This document shows, in pieces, positions 23,945 through 35,770 of a stretch of DNA of 64,000 nt. The first letter of the stretch is position 1; each line of letters opens with the position of its first letter. The notes beneath the pieces are model-generated. The model saw only the letters and a program-made list of their open reading frames with translations, was not told the origin of the DNA and did not search any database. Source of the DNA: Cycas panzhihuaensis (taxonomy: Eukaryota; Cycadophyta); NCBI GenBank assembly GCA_023213395.1, contig CM041465.1, forward strand, positions 149,303,741 through 149,367,740, written 5' to 3'. The position numbers and the translations under genes were made by a program.

Positions 23945-23956
23945 CTGCCCCCTTGG
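23945..23956 (-). other. Polypurine tract of Tat-2
   Basis: The minus strand reads CCAAGGGGGCAG directly before the LTR start TGTTTCCC. It is the same junction as Tat-1 at 20346-20357. Confidence 0.85.
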
Positions 23957-24179
23957 CAGCAGAGCCTCACTGCTCGGAAGCGTAATGTGATGGCGAATGC
24001 TGTCAACCAAGAAACATGAGTAGCACATGCATATATATAAACATCAAAGATCAGCACGTGGTCCAAGGGCGTAGGCAAGTGTCGTGGCGGAACGCGTGGA
24101 CAAGGGCGACAGAGACGAGGACAACGTAGGGCCGCCACGCTGCCTAAACATCGAACGGAAACTGAAGCAAGCAAGAAGA

Positions 24180-25117
24180 ACGGGATGCCCCCGTCATCAA
24201 GGCACAATATGAAGCAGGAGGGCATCCAACAAAAAAGGGCAAGCACATCTAACCAACCAGCAGCTAGGGACTTGGGCACGGGCTGGCCAGGCAAGCCTCA
24301 ACGGTGGTCATCAAGAAGAGGGAGGCGATGCCCGAGGATGAGGCGGACGAGGCTGAGGACGTGCCTGAGGATGAGGCACCCACCAAGTGGGAGCCAGAGA
24401 GGGAGATGTCGCCCGAGCGAGGGCCCACCGCAGCAGTGAGACCTAACTGCTCCTTAGTCGCTTGACATCTAGATGTAACTTTGATTTGATTTGATTCGAG
24501 GATACACACACACGGCATGTTGCATCGCGGTGTACCGACGGCCCGTAGACCGGTCGAGGTCATGTGAGGGAGTTGTTCCCTCGTGTTCACGCAGAGGGGC
24601 AACCGCCCATCCAAAGTGAGGATGCGCCCAGACGGTGGGAGCTTATATGCAGCGTCGCCCACTGCACGAGTACGAGACATCTGGGTTGCAGAGGCCCAAG
24701 TCCGGGACAACAGCAATGAGAGCTCGACGCCACTGTGGGCGAGTGACGAGCTACGAGGATGTGTCCAGCCGCAGGGAGCCGTGAGCTTGAGGGGATAGAG
24801 ATACCAAGACTCGCCTCAGCCCTGTAGAGGAACGCCTTAAGGCGTCAGAGGACAGAGCGAGAGTGGTCGAGGAGGGACTACGGGGCGAGAGGGACCGCAT
24901 CCAGGTCCGGTACGACCAGCTGGTGGCCCAGATGGTCTCGAGGTCGAGCACGAGCCGGACACACACCAGACATGGCCACGACCCCGAGACGGCCACGGAC
25001 GAGGCGAGCGAGGCGGCAGCCATGAGGCCTGTGGAGGAGCTCGCAGGACGTGGTCCCCGTGAGAGGGATCACGAGGCTGTGAGATGGGACCCTGTGATCG
25101 GGCGGCAGCAGAGCTAG
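24180..25117 (+). pseudogene. Antisense reading-frame remnant of Tat-2 with acidic and coiled-coil parts
   Basis: It lies on the strand opposite to gag-pol, at the position where Tat-1 has its antisense frame. One piece (about 24321-24468) is strongly acidic, including EDEADEAEDVPEDEAP. Another (about 24830-25117, open to a stop at 25117) reads EDRARVVEEGL, GERDRIQVRYDQLVAQM and so on, with heptad-like charge spacing suggesting a coiled coil. I do not see the plant mobile domain itself here, so it may be a truncated or a different C-terminal part. Function is unknown. The identification as a gene remnant rests on position and composition only. Confidence 0.35.
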
Positions 25118-25701
25118 GAGATCCATATGTATGTGATTTTGACGGAAAGCACGGGCCTGTGGGGTCATATGTAGGCTCACATGATTGTACTCCCCCTGCA
25201 AGGATCCCGGCTTCCCACACACACGATGTACCATGACATTTTGATATAAATACACATACGGGGTAATTGGAACCCCATTTTTGACATGAAATTGTGCACT
25301 ATGTATGATAGAGGTAGCATGTATGATTTATTTTTGTTAATGGATATTTTGTATGCTGTCAAGGTTTACATGTTGTAGATATTTGTTTGTTGTAAATATT
25401 TTATTGCAAATATGGAGGTGTTTCCTTCCATGTATGGCCAAATATCTAACAGGAGCACACACATCCACCGTAAGTAGAGGCGATCGAGAGGTGTGAGGTT
25501 AGAGGATAGGGCAACATACACGTCCACGAGGGAGCATAGCGGAATGTGCGAAGGAAACAACGAGCACGGAAAGGGGAGTAACGATACTCCATAGCGTCGT
25601 CCTAGTTTGGGGAATGCCCAAAATAGGAAGACAAAGGTTCCCAAGAGCGCATGGGAACGCGGGTTCCGCAGGAGGAACCGGAAGCGAAACTGAAGAGAAA
25701 A
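25118..25701. other. Tat-2 spacer between antisense remnant and hairpins
   Basis: Non-coding. In sense orientation parts match the Tat-1 post-pol spacer (CATTCCCCAAACTAGGACGA near 25610; GGCCATACATGGAAGGAA near 25430). Confidence 0.55.
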
Positions 25702-25873
25702 TCCACCTTAGATTGCCATTCAATCCGCAGTAGGGAGGAATGGGGACAATCTAAGATGGTAGTTTAGGCTCGTTTCGGAGCAAGGGATCCATCTTAAATT
25801 GCCATTCAACCCGTGGTTGGGAGGAATAGAAACAATTTAAAATGGTAGTTTAGGCTCGTTTCGGAGCAAAGGA
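25702..25873 (-). repeat. Tandem pair of 86-bp hairpin units after Tat-2 pol
   Basis: Unit 1 is 25702-25787 and unit 2 is 25788-25873; both end in CGTTTCGGAGCAA plus a few bases. Each contains an inverted repeat: CTTAGATTG/CAATCTAAG in unit 1 and TTAAATTG/CAATTTAA in unit 2, with an inner CATTC/GAAT stem. The two units differ at paired positions so that pairing is kept. The array starts seven bases beyond the pol stop. Confidence 0.75.
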
Positions 25874-25879
25874 CGGAAA

Positions 25880-28800
25880 TCACGCGTAGAACTTCTTGAG
25901 GAATTTCCCGTTGACCGCCTTTTCAAATTCCAAGCCATCCAAGGTGGCGATCCTACAGCTGTTGTCGAGGTCGGCCGAGGACGAAGGGACCCACCCACTT
26001 GGGCCCGATTTGGCCAAGCGATCGTAGAGATATTCCGACTGAGGACATGGTCCCGGGACACAGAGGACGAACGCGAAGGCGTTTGTCGTGCGTCTTCTGC
26101 AAACGGGCCTTCGAAGCGAGGTTCGCTTGGTAGGCCGCCAAACGCTTCTCATCCGTGGCTTCGAGGTCGAGGAGGCGAGCCCCGACGATAGACTCCTCGT
26201 CGATGAGGCCTCGAAGGGAAACCCGAAGAGAAGGGATCTCCACTTCCAATGGGAGTATCACCTCGGTTCCGTACACTAACGAGAATGGGGTCATCCCGGT
26301 AGCTGTCCGGGATAAGTCGATAAGCCCATAGGGCGGAAGGAGGCTGGATATGCCGATCCCGCTGGGGCCGAACAGCGGTCTTCTTTAGGATGCCAATGAG
26401 CGTTTTGTTGAAGGATTCGATTTGCCCGTTGGCTTGGGGTAATAAGGATGATGTCTTATGCGAGATCTTGAACTTCGCATAATTCATCCATCTCCTTATT
26501 GCAAAGGGAGTCCCATTATCCGTGATTAGACGTCCCGGATCCCAAAGCGACAGATAATGTCTTTGGTAGACGAAGGTGGCTATCGTCTAACGAGGGGTAG
26601 TGGACAGGGGGATTGCCTCTGCCCATTTAGTAAAGTACTCGGTAGCGGTTAGAATAAATTTATGCTGTCCAGAAGAGGGCGGCGTTATAGCCCCAATGAG
26701 GTCGAGACCCCATTGGGAAAAGGGCCACGGAGACACGATAGGATGCAACGCCTGACGGCAAGACGTGGGAGACGTTGGCGTGCTCGACAACGCCCAAGCA
26801 TCTAAGGGCACGTGCATGGGCGTCCTTAAACAGGGACGGCCAGTAGTAGCCCATGCGAAGGATCCTTTGGGCCATAGACTGACCCCCAAAGTGGCCCCCA
26901 CAAATGCCGTGGTGGCATTCATGAGTATCCGTCCGCTGGCTTCGAGCGACGCAGTGAAGGTGATCCCGCCGAAGATCTTCAGACAACACCCCGCCTATGA
27001 GGAGGTGTTGCCTAGAAGTCGCGGACACGCCGACCTAACCTTGTTAGCTTCGGGCGATATTCCTGCCGAGTCAAATATCGCACGATAAACACTGCATTCA
27101 CTCGCTATCTATGAGCGGGTGAGGAAGGGCCTCCTGATGGTCATAATGGACTCATCGGAAGGAATCGTCAATGTGGATGCCGCTGCTGGGAATGGCGAGT
27201 TCGCTAATTGCTCGGAACAACCATTCCCTTCACCGACTTCGTTAACAACTGCAAGTCGAATTCTTGAAGCAGATGCCCAACGTCTCCGGCCCTACCCACA
27301 ACCGACCGGTGAGCAAATAACGCAAGGGATCGGATCGACGATCACCTTGGTGGTATTATCGAAAGCGTGTAATGCCGAAACTTCTTGGTTGCATGGACCA
27401 AGGAGAGACATTCCTTTCTACGGAGGATAGTTTGACTCGGCCAACGAGGGTGCTACCGATGAAATAAATGGCCCTTTCTTGCCTCGAATCATCTTCCCGC
27501 GAGCATTGGCCTGTGGACTCATCTGCTGTCGATGTATAGAGGATGAAGGGCCCATCAAGCGAGGAGGCGCCAACGAGGGGCTAAACGAGTGCTTCCTCGA
27601 GCCCCACGAAGCCTTTGGGCCTTATCGACCATACAAAAGGGGCCCTTTCTTCAATAGGTTTGTAGAGGTTTGGCGCTTATGGCGAAGTCCGCCAAAAACG
27701 CCTCAAAACCAAGCCTACCTAGGAACGACTTGATTTGTCGTTGGGTCCTAGGAGGCGCATGTCAAGGATCGCCTTGACCTTATCCGGTCGATCCGGATTC
27801 CTCACGAGATACAAGGAAACCGAGGAGCTTGCCTCAAGTAACCCGCAAACACGCACTTAAGCGGGTTTAGACTAACATGGTACTTGGCATCTCGCCAAGA
27901 TGGCGCGCAGTCGGAGGGATGCCGGGCTCGCACGAGAGAGACCCATCATATCGTCCATGAAGACCTCCAACGTGTTGTTGATGAGGTCATGGAAGATGAA
28001 ATGCATGGCCCTCTGATAGGTAGCCCCTGCATTTTTAAGACCAAAGGGCATTGCCTTGTAGGCAAAGACACCCCATGGCGTGGTGAAGGCCGTCTTGTGG
28101 CGGTCTTCGGGAGAGATTTGGATCTGGTTGTAGCCGGAGAAGCCATCCATCAAGGACATAACTTCGAACCCGGCCGTACGATCGATGATTTGATCGATGA
28201 AGGGAAGAGGGAAGTTGTCCTTAGGACAAGCATTGTTTATGTCGCGAAAGTCGACACAAATGCGAATAGACCCGTTTTTTTTGGCAACGGGGACGATGTT
28301 GGACACCCACTTCGGGTAGTCGATAGAAGAAATGAGTCCCGCATCCAAAAGCTTCTCGACCTCCATCTTAACGGCAGCCGAAAGTTTTGGGTGAAGGGCG
28401 CCGCTCGACGCACGGGCGGCGCCGTGGAAGGTCGTAAGGTTGTGCGTGACGATGGAGGGGTCGATGCCCTTCATGTCCGAGTATTCCCATGCGAACACAT
28501 CGCGGAATTCCCGGAACAGGAGGGTATACTCCCTTACCTCGTCAGGGGTACACTCCGCTCCTACCTTGATTGCCCTATCCGGGGCAAGGACTATGTCCTG
28601 GGTTGCCCCCATGCACATGGCATTCCCCTCCTCGAAATGGAGGGGGGCAAGATCAACCGGAAGGGAGGAAACGGGAGAGAGGATTGGGTCGGCTAATGGA
28701 GACCCAATCGCCAAGACCTTCTGGTGGCCAAGCTTGTGGTGACCAGGAGGCAGACTTGGCATGGAACCGGCTAAATGTTCCAACAAGGCTTCGTCATCTT

Positions 28801-30303
28801 CGAAGTAGTCCACTCCATTGAGTACTTGACTTCGAATGGGCGAGGTGACGGATGGTGCGGGAGCGATAGGACCCAGATGCCTCAAGACCGCCTCATCCGC
28901 GAGAGAAGCTGAGGGAGTAACAGGGAGAGGTTCCTCGTAAAAAGCTAGGGGAAGACTCTCAACATCATCACCTACGGAGGGTGATGGGATGGAAAAGCTG
29001 GGAACGCACGAGCCGACATGCGCGATGTCATGCGACCCGTGAAAGTGACCCGGCTCAACCACAAAAGGGGTCACAGGAGCAACACTAGGACCAGATAGAT
29101 GTCCTACACAAGCGCGGAGGAACGAAACCGGGTGAGGAAGGTCCTCTTCCTCCCCTCGGACCCGCTGCCGTCAAGCACGGCGAGATACCCATAATTACCG
29201 ACGCCGATAGGGGCGAAACGCGTCAACGCGGGAGAAGAAGGAGCGGGGCCTTCTTCTCGGGAAGAGGAATCGGGGATTCCGATAGAGCAAGCCGAGACGT
29301 AGTCGGAAGGGCGTTTACTTCCCTTCAGATAGCTATGGCTTGTCTCAAGTGAGCCCTAACGGACGGCTTAACGATCGTCATGGAGGACAACTTTCATTTG
29401 TCCATTATGGACAAACTTGAGTTGCCCCCAACGGGTGGAACACACGGCCCCATTTGGTCGAGCCATGGTCGACCCAAGAGCAAAGTTGTAATCAACATCA
29501 ACGTCGAGGACGACGATGTCGGTAACGACTGTCTTATCCTCGAGGGTAAGGGGTATCGAGACGCATCCCAAAGGAGTTTTCTGCATCGCCATAGTTTCTC
29601 GACAGCCGCCATGGAACGGGTTCCAAGGCGGACACGCCAAGCTCTTGCATAACGCCAAGCAGTGGCATGGCGTTGACTAAGAACCGTTGTCAACGGCAGT
29701 TCTTCGCAACGCACCTGGAGTATCTATCGTGATAGTGAAAGGGAAGTTCCATTGGGCGCCCTTCCACCAGACGGGGAAGATCTCTAGGGTCGAAGAAATA
29801 ATGGGTCCGCCACTGGGTCGCACTCCAAGGCGCACCCGCGCATCGTTCGATCCAAGAGCTTCTAGGAGAAGCGCCATTGCCCGCAACTTCTCAAGACGCC
29901 CATGATGGACATCCCAGGCCACCGTGAGAAGCTCTTCGACTACGGAAAAGGGCTTACCCTCCCTCGTGGGTTGGGTAAGGGCTCTCCTAAAGTCGAATCG
30001 CCCAGGCGCACGGAATAGTCTTGGGAAGTGCGGGGATCTCCTGAGGAGCAACATCCTGAGGAGGATCAAGTCGTGAAGTGGACGCGAGGCACCGTTGCCT
30101 CCTTGGCGGCTGAGACCCAAGTTAATGCATAGAGGAGTGGTCTCAGCATCCGGATCACCTTCTTTCCTTGTTACGGACCGCCAAGGTGATGGATCGCGAC
30201 GGCCGTGAGACCGTGAAGGGAAGGTGACCGCGACGCCCTTCCCTCTACCGCAAAGGGCTGGATCGGAGACTTGTCCCGATTCCTGTTGTTCCTTTGGCAT
30301 CAC
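25880..30303 (-). pseudogene. pol: Tat-2 pol: protease, RT, RNase H, integrase, frameshifted
   Basis: A protease segment (30303-29370) carries AVDNGS near 29680, a D-N-G-S site like Tat-1, followed by a frame break. The longest open frame, 29074-27872, holds a linker (YFEDDEALLEHLAG) and RT with ICVDFRDINNACPKDN, AMPFGLKNAGATYQ and FMDDMM (Asp pair at 27950-27955). RNase H fragments lie around 27640-27180 (RRKECLSLVHATKKFRHY). Integrase starts with an HHCC zinc segment near 26945-26800 and keeps the triad Asp 26701-26703, Asp 26518-26520 and Glu 26416-26418 in one phase. It ends GKFLKKFYA with the stop at 25880-25882. Codons are GC-rich and CpG-rich. Single-base shifts, not stops by transition, account for most breaks. 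Confidence 0.85.
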
Positions 30304-32286
30304 GACGCCTGCTCCCCATGCTTGGGGAACGGGTCTCTATGAATGGGCCGGTCGAGGTTGGGCCTCGACGCCGCCTGGGGACGGTGCGACGGAGGCGTCG
30401 CGTGGTGCCGGGCCCGGCAACGCTGCCGTCATGGAAGCACTCCCGTGGATGGAACACCACCTCTTCTCAAGGGAGGATCGATCCTCCTTGCTCGCTGAGG
30501 TTGGGTGTTGCCCCTTTGGGAGGCGCCCGCACGGAAGTCTACCGGACGTCCATGAGGGTTGGCGATGAAGGAGGTTGGAGTTTCAACTCCTTCATCAGGC
30601 GCCGAACGAGCGGATGGCTAAGTAAGCGGATCTAGGGTCCTCTCACGGATGAGAGGTGGTCCTAGCAGTCATGAAGGTTTAGCCTCCTTGCCGGAGGAGG
30701 TGCCTCATGCGGCTGAGGGCCTAGGAGGTTTCTTGAGTCCTGCTTGGATCTCAATAGCCTCCAAAGCTAGACACCTCGTGATGGCGGAGTCACATGTGGT
30801 TGCCCCCATCTTGAGGACTTCCACATGTACCTCGGGGCGAAGTGCATTGACAAAGAGATCCCTCTTCAACTCCTCAGGCAATGTGGCCTTGGTGGAGTGA
30901 AGGAGGTCGTGGAAACGTCGCACGAAGTCACGGTTCATCTCATCGTGACCTTGTTTGAGCGACAAAAGCGCCTTCATCCCACTCTCGAATGGGCGAGCTA
31001 CGTCGAAATAGTTGACGAACCTGCCCACTAGGCCGGAATGAGGAGATCGAATGGGGTGGAGGCGGTAAAACCACTTGAGGCGCCGCCGCAAGGACCGCGG
31101 AAGAGCTTCATCAAGATGTGGTCGAGGCCCGTGAGTCAATGCACGCCATGGAAAAGCGCACATGCTCGGTTGGGTCATGCGACGAAGTCCCATCAAATTT
31201 GGGGACTTCAGGAGGATGAGGCGGCAAGTTAGTCCTCAACGCCTCAACGGATAGGGGCGTCGACCTATAGTCCACGAAAGGACGTGTCCTCGCCTGGGCT
31301 AAGGGATCGACAGCTGTCAAAGGGATGGACGGGGGTTGCATACCCGTCCCTCCCGGGAAAGAGGCCCCTTGTTGGAAAGGGGGCTGCGGATAGAAACTCT
31401 GAAAAGGAGGCGCGCTCCCTTGTGTTGCCGCAGCAACGGGAGTCGCGCTGGATGTCGGAAATGGAGGGTGAGGGACCGGGTTCTGCCCGTATGGGCCGCC
31501 CGTGGGCGGTGCGACCCCATAAGGGTGTAACGGGTCCACTCCATAAGCAGGGAGGTGGTTCCCCTTGTTACGCCCCAAGGTTGCGACGCAGCCTGGGGTA
31601 CATAAAGGGAAGGACCACCAACCGGTCAACGCATGTAGGAGCAGTCCTACATGGCTAGCGAGGGCGGCACTAGTAGGACCCCGAGGCCTACTAGGGAACG
31701 CATGTGCCACGTTCGGAGGTGGCACGTGCGTTTGGTTGGGACAAGGTATGCTAACCCCGAGTCATGGAAACCAAGACACTACGAGCGGGTCCTGAGGAAG
31801 TAGGACCGCGACTAGGGACAACTGGCGCAACACTCGCCTTGGGCGGCGGGGTAGACCCGACATAAGACGTATGCGCGCGGGTAGAAGCGCCGATCGTCGT
31901 AGACGACGCAGGCGCGGACGAAGAAGATGCCACGTTGCGCAGAATCTCTTCGAACCACCGAGGAGGCGGTTGGCGGCGAACTGCTCGAAAATACTCGCCA
32001 AGCGCCTCGACCGCGTCGGCGGGAGGGGTATCCTCATAGCCATACGAGGTCGAAGGGACTTCGAAAGTGGGGATCTTGGGCGTCCTCGTAAGGCTCGCCA
32101 CAGAGTGGTGAGTCTCATGAGGGCCGAATCATCCGCTGGCGGAAGGTCTAAAGTCATCCGGGTGGAAATGGTCGTCCGGGTAGTATATGGACTCATCGCC
32201 CTCATGGGCGATTCCCGAGACAGGGGGAACTCCTGAGTTCCCGAACTCATGGGGCGGTAAGCCCAATCGGAGGGATAACCTTCCAT
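30304..32286 (-). pseudogene. gag: Tat-2 gag, frameshifted
   Basis: The start Met at 32286 (MEGYPSDWAYRPM) is chosen because the Tat-1 copy has the same start and spacing. The N-terminal segment at about 32100-31930 reads VPSTSYGYEDTPPADAV and PPPRWFEEIL. The Gag core at 31090-30760 includes FVNYFDVARPFES, LLSLKQGHDEMNRDFV and LFVNALRPEVHVEVL. A Cys/His motif starting WCSIHG and continuing in another frame as CFHD lies near 30460-30425, just inside the protease-side boundary. The upstream open stretch to 32379 is probably leader. Gag packages the element RNA. Breaks are small shifts. Confidence 0.85.
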
Positions 32287-32534
32287 GGTCGAATCGGGAT
32301 TCGACGATGGAACGGGACAAGACGCTCGGTCTTCCAACAGCGGCGGTAAGCCTCGCAAACGACGCGAGAAACGTCGCATGCAACGCCCGTCTGACGTTAG
32401 AAGAAACGAGACGAAAGAAGAAAGGGGGTAATGTAAACACGTTGGGGTTTACCCAACTAGAACCACGGAACGCGGACTCACCTAAAGGCAAGAGCACCAC
32501 AAGAAGGGGAGGCGGATTTAGCTCCCTTACTGGC
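32287..32534 (-). other. Tat-2 5' leader
   Basis: About 250 bases between the primer site and the gag start. Its gag-proximal part is alignable with the Tat-1 leader just before 9479. No other feature is seen. Confidence 0.6.
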
Positions 32535-32554
32535 AGTCCCCAGTATGGTCGCCA
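32535..32554 (-). other. Primer binding site of Tat-2
   Basis: The minus strand reads TGGCGACCATACTGGGGACT one base after the LTR end GCGTTTCA. The pattern TGGCGAC...TGGGGA resembles primer sites I know from Tat/Ogre elements, not the iMet type used by the other elements here. I cannot name the tRNA with certainty. Confidence 0.75.
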
Positions 32555-32555
32555 G

Positions 32556-35101
32556 TGAAACGCCGACCGCGGGACAATGATCCAACACCTAGCGGGAAGG
32601 ATATAAAACCGAAGGCTAAACAGGCTAAAGAACGAGGATCATACCTCGCGGACGCCGTCTTGGCCGGGCGCTGCACGGACTGCAAGGTGCCTGGTTGCTT
32701 CCAGTGGCCGCAGGCGAGACCCTCCTACCCTTCGGATGGCCGGGAAGGGGAAAAGGAAACTCGCACGCCGCTACTTCTCAAGGCAATGAGAAAGCGGCGA
32801 AGGGGTAACCGACCAAACGTGTCACAGGTAAGATATGTGCGAGAACGGCTAAGGGGGATCGGTCAAAGGATCTCGGATACCATAATACGCGGGGTATAAC
32901 AAAGAAAGTGCGAATAAAGCAAATGCAGAGTAAAAAGCAAGTACAAAAGTTATTTCTTCCCCTTTTTCTTATGTTCTTTAACTACCAAAGCAAGTGTAAA
33001 GAAACGTAAGAGCACGAAAAAAAAGTATGGAAGGCGAGCGGAGAATACCTGGATCCGGCGGTTGGGCTGAGACGCAGGTGTCCGTCCACGGTTGCGCTTC
33101 CTCCCGTCGTCCTCCTCGTATGCGACGTCGGTTGCAAGCGGTGATGGGGGATCACTTACCTCCCCGGGAGCAAATAAACACTAACTAAACTGAAACGATA
33201 GAAAATAAAGCTCAAAGCGACATAAACAAAAGGGAGAACGTACCAAACAAGCGTCGACCGGCAATGGGTCGACCCTATGCGCCCCTTCGCTCAACGCCTC
33301 CTGCAAGCAAATAAGCAGAATACCTTCCTCTCGAAAGAGGGGCTACGAGATACAAAAGATATATGTATATATGTTGCAAGTAAAGCAAACTAAGCTAAAA
33401 GGATATGGTTAAGTACTAACATGCAATAAAAGGAAACAACGTCATACGATAGCCATGCCAATGTCATACACCACAAACGCACCCCGAATGGGGTTGAGTA
33501 TAGCCTCGGGATGGCTAACTCACCCACGAGAGGTCTCCACAGAATGTAAGGGAAACGATGCTAGCATGCAACAAGAAGGATCATGGAGCAACGGGTAGCA
33601 TATGCCAAAGTAAGCACTCAACCGATTCTCCAAAGCCTCTCTAGCCCTATTTCTTAAGCAAAAGTGAGATAAAGGGGAGAGGAAAAAGGGACTAACCCTT
33701 GGGGAGTAGGACTAAGAATGGGGACTAACCCCGCCTATCTCCCTCAAACCCTCGTGGTAACCCTTTATGCCTATTGCCCAAGAAATGGCGAATGAGAAGG
33801 ATGGGAGAAGAAGGGTGAGTGGAAGAAAGAGTGGGAAACTAAGCCTATCCTTGGGTAACACTCTAATAGGCCACAAATACTATGGTTCCTTGCATCAAAT
33901 GGCTAAGGGGAAACCAAGCGAATACATATACAAAAGGAAGCAAAGAGTTGCAAGTAAAATAATAGAAAAAAGCAAGCAAAAACACTTAAGAAATGACACC
34001 AAATACCTCTAATGGTGAAGAAGGAGTGCATGTAGGCACTTGGCAACTTGGAGCAGCGGTCCAAGAGATGCCTATGAAGGAATGTAGCATGTCCCTTGCA
34101 AGAGAGTGAGATGGTGGAGCCTCATGCAAGAAAAATGAGATGGAAATGGTTTCTTGCAATGGTTTTCTTGGTAAAAATCCTCTTGGAAGCTTTCAATGTG
34201 TGTGAAGAGGAGGAATGCTTGTATTGGAGCTCGTGAGGGGGCAAAGAATGGCTCAGATTCTCAAAGAATAGCAGCCCTTGATGCCTCTGTCCCACAGCTG
34301 TAGAAAGGTATCTCTTGTTCTTGTTTGTTCTTTGTCTCTTTGTGAAGAAAATGCTCTAGGAAACTTGAAAAGTCAGGTGAATAATAATGCAAATGAATGA
34401 AAAAGCGGTTTTTATGTCTTGAGTGAAGCAAGTGAACGCTGGGGCCCTCGAGCGCCCAACTGTTAGGAGCCACGCAGATTCGCGAAAAATCGCAGCCCAT
34501 CGTCAGTGGTTTCTCTTTTTTCAAATTTCAAACAATGCATCACAAGAACTTAGCGCATCTGAAACTCCATGCATCATTGGAAACTCCGCTGATCGCTTAG
34601 TTTATCAGCAGACGGACCGAAACTCAAAAATGTAAAATCAAAGTAAGAAATCGGTCTTTAAGGTAAAATCATAAATTAAACTCAAAATACATTAGTTAAG
34701 AGCAGTTTTAGGCCATGGGCAAGTAATCAAACGGTGCGAAAAGACCTAACTAAGGGTTAAACCGAGCTTAGAAAGGGTTTGCAACATAAGCGATGCGCAA
34801 CAAGAATAAACAGGCTAGAAAAAGCATCCCGAAAGACCATGGAGACATCGTGAGTGGTCGTATGCCATACGGGGTGTTGCATTCGCTAATGAATGCCCCC
34901 GCTGTGAGTCGTCATAGGCTAAAAGGTGCCGTTAGGCACATGCATAATGAACAAGCAATCAAACAGGTGCATATGGGCAGGCACATGTCAATCAAACCAT
35001 TCCAATTTACTCTACTAACCATAAGCAGGCAAAATGAAGGTATATACCTGCACAAACCTGTGTCGATGTGCCGTGAGTCCATTCCCAACAGCTGGGAAAC
35101 A
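32556..35101 (-). repeat. 5' LTR of Tat-2
   Basis: The LTR is 2546 bp, the partner of 21398-23944. Differences are mainly short gains and losses in GC-rich spots, for example around 33288-33300, 34440-34600 and 34790. Long stretches such as 32885-33280 are virtually identical to the other copy. Confidence 0.95.
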
Positions 35102-35106
35102 CCTTC
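35102..35106 (+). repeat. Target site duplication of Tat-2, right copy
   Basis: CCTTC directly after the LTR end GGGAAACA, identical to 21393-21397. Confidence 0.9.
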
Positions 35107-35705
35107 CAACCCTTCCCTGGTTCTTCCAAGGAGGCAGTGAGGAAGAGGTCACAAAGGAGAGTGAAAGGAGCAAAGGTAGGTTTCATACCCAGTGAGCCTT
35201 CTCCTCAAGGGCAACCCCCTTCTCTCCCTTCTTCTTCCTCCCCTATGCTTCCCTTGGGTTTTTAAAGGGCTACCAAAAGAGGGGTCACCGCTAGTAGTAG
35301 CACATGCAACCTATTGTTGTGCTTATTTCCAACTTTGAAAGACTTACATGAGCAAGAATCATAGCCCTAAACCAAACCCTACCCATCATTTGGTATTAGG
35401 TTAGTTTCAAGTTGTAAAAGTTGCACTTCACAACTTTTTGCAATATTGACAACACATATAACTTTGCAGTAACATGTCATTTAAATCTTTAGCTTTTAAT
35501 ACATTAACCCAGCTTGCTACCTTGGTGCTTGGGTAGCGTGGAATATCGTAGACTTGGAGGGTTAGCCATTCTGAGGCTAATCACCTCCCTTTATCCTCAT
35601 TTTCCCTTTTGATATTTCTTGCAAAGCTAATATAAAAAGGGATTTGCAAGTTGATTTTGTTGTAAACATTTCTTTAATTTAGATGGCTTGCATTATACTA
35701 TTTTA

Positions 35706-35770
<65 letters not shown>

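Larger units (their letters stand above)
21398..35101 (-). mobile_element. Tat-2: complete 13.7 kb Tat-lineage Ty3/gypsy element
   Basis: On the minus strand the order is 5' LTR (35101-32556), primer site, gag, protease, RT, RNase H, integrase, two tandem hairpins, an antisense remnant, polypurine tract and 3' LTR (23944-21398). It is flanked by the exact 5-bp duplication CCTTC. It is much richer in GC and CpG than its surroundings, as expected of a younger insertion. Both LTRs are clearly alignable throughout. The coding region is frameshifted in several places. I see no second RNase H and no plant-mobile-domain match, unlike Tat-1. Confidence 0.95.

Noticed and set aside
23755-24294. Minus-strand Cys-rich frame spanning the LTR edge
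   Set aside because: It crosses the LTR and purine tract boundary and has no motif, so it is a chance frame.
27884-28696. Plus-strand open frame of 270 codons
   Set aside because: It is the mirror of the Tat-2 RT and linker coding sequence on the minus strand, which carries the real RT motifs; GC-rich sequence keeps the opposite strand open by chance.
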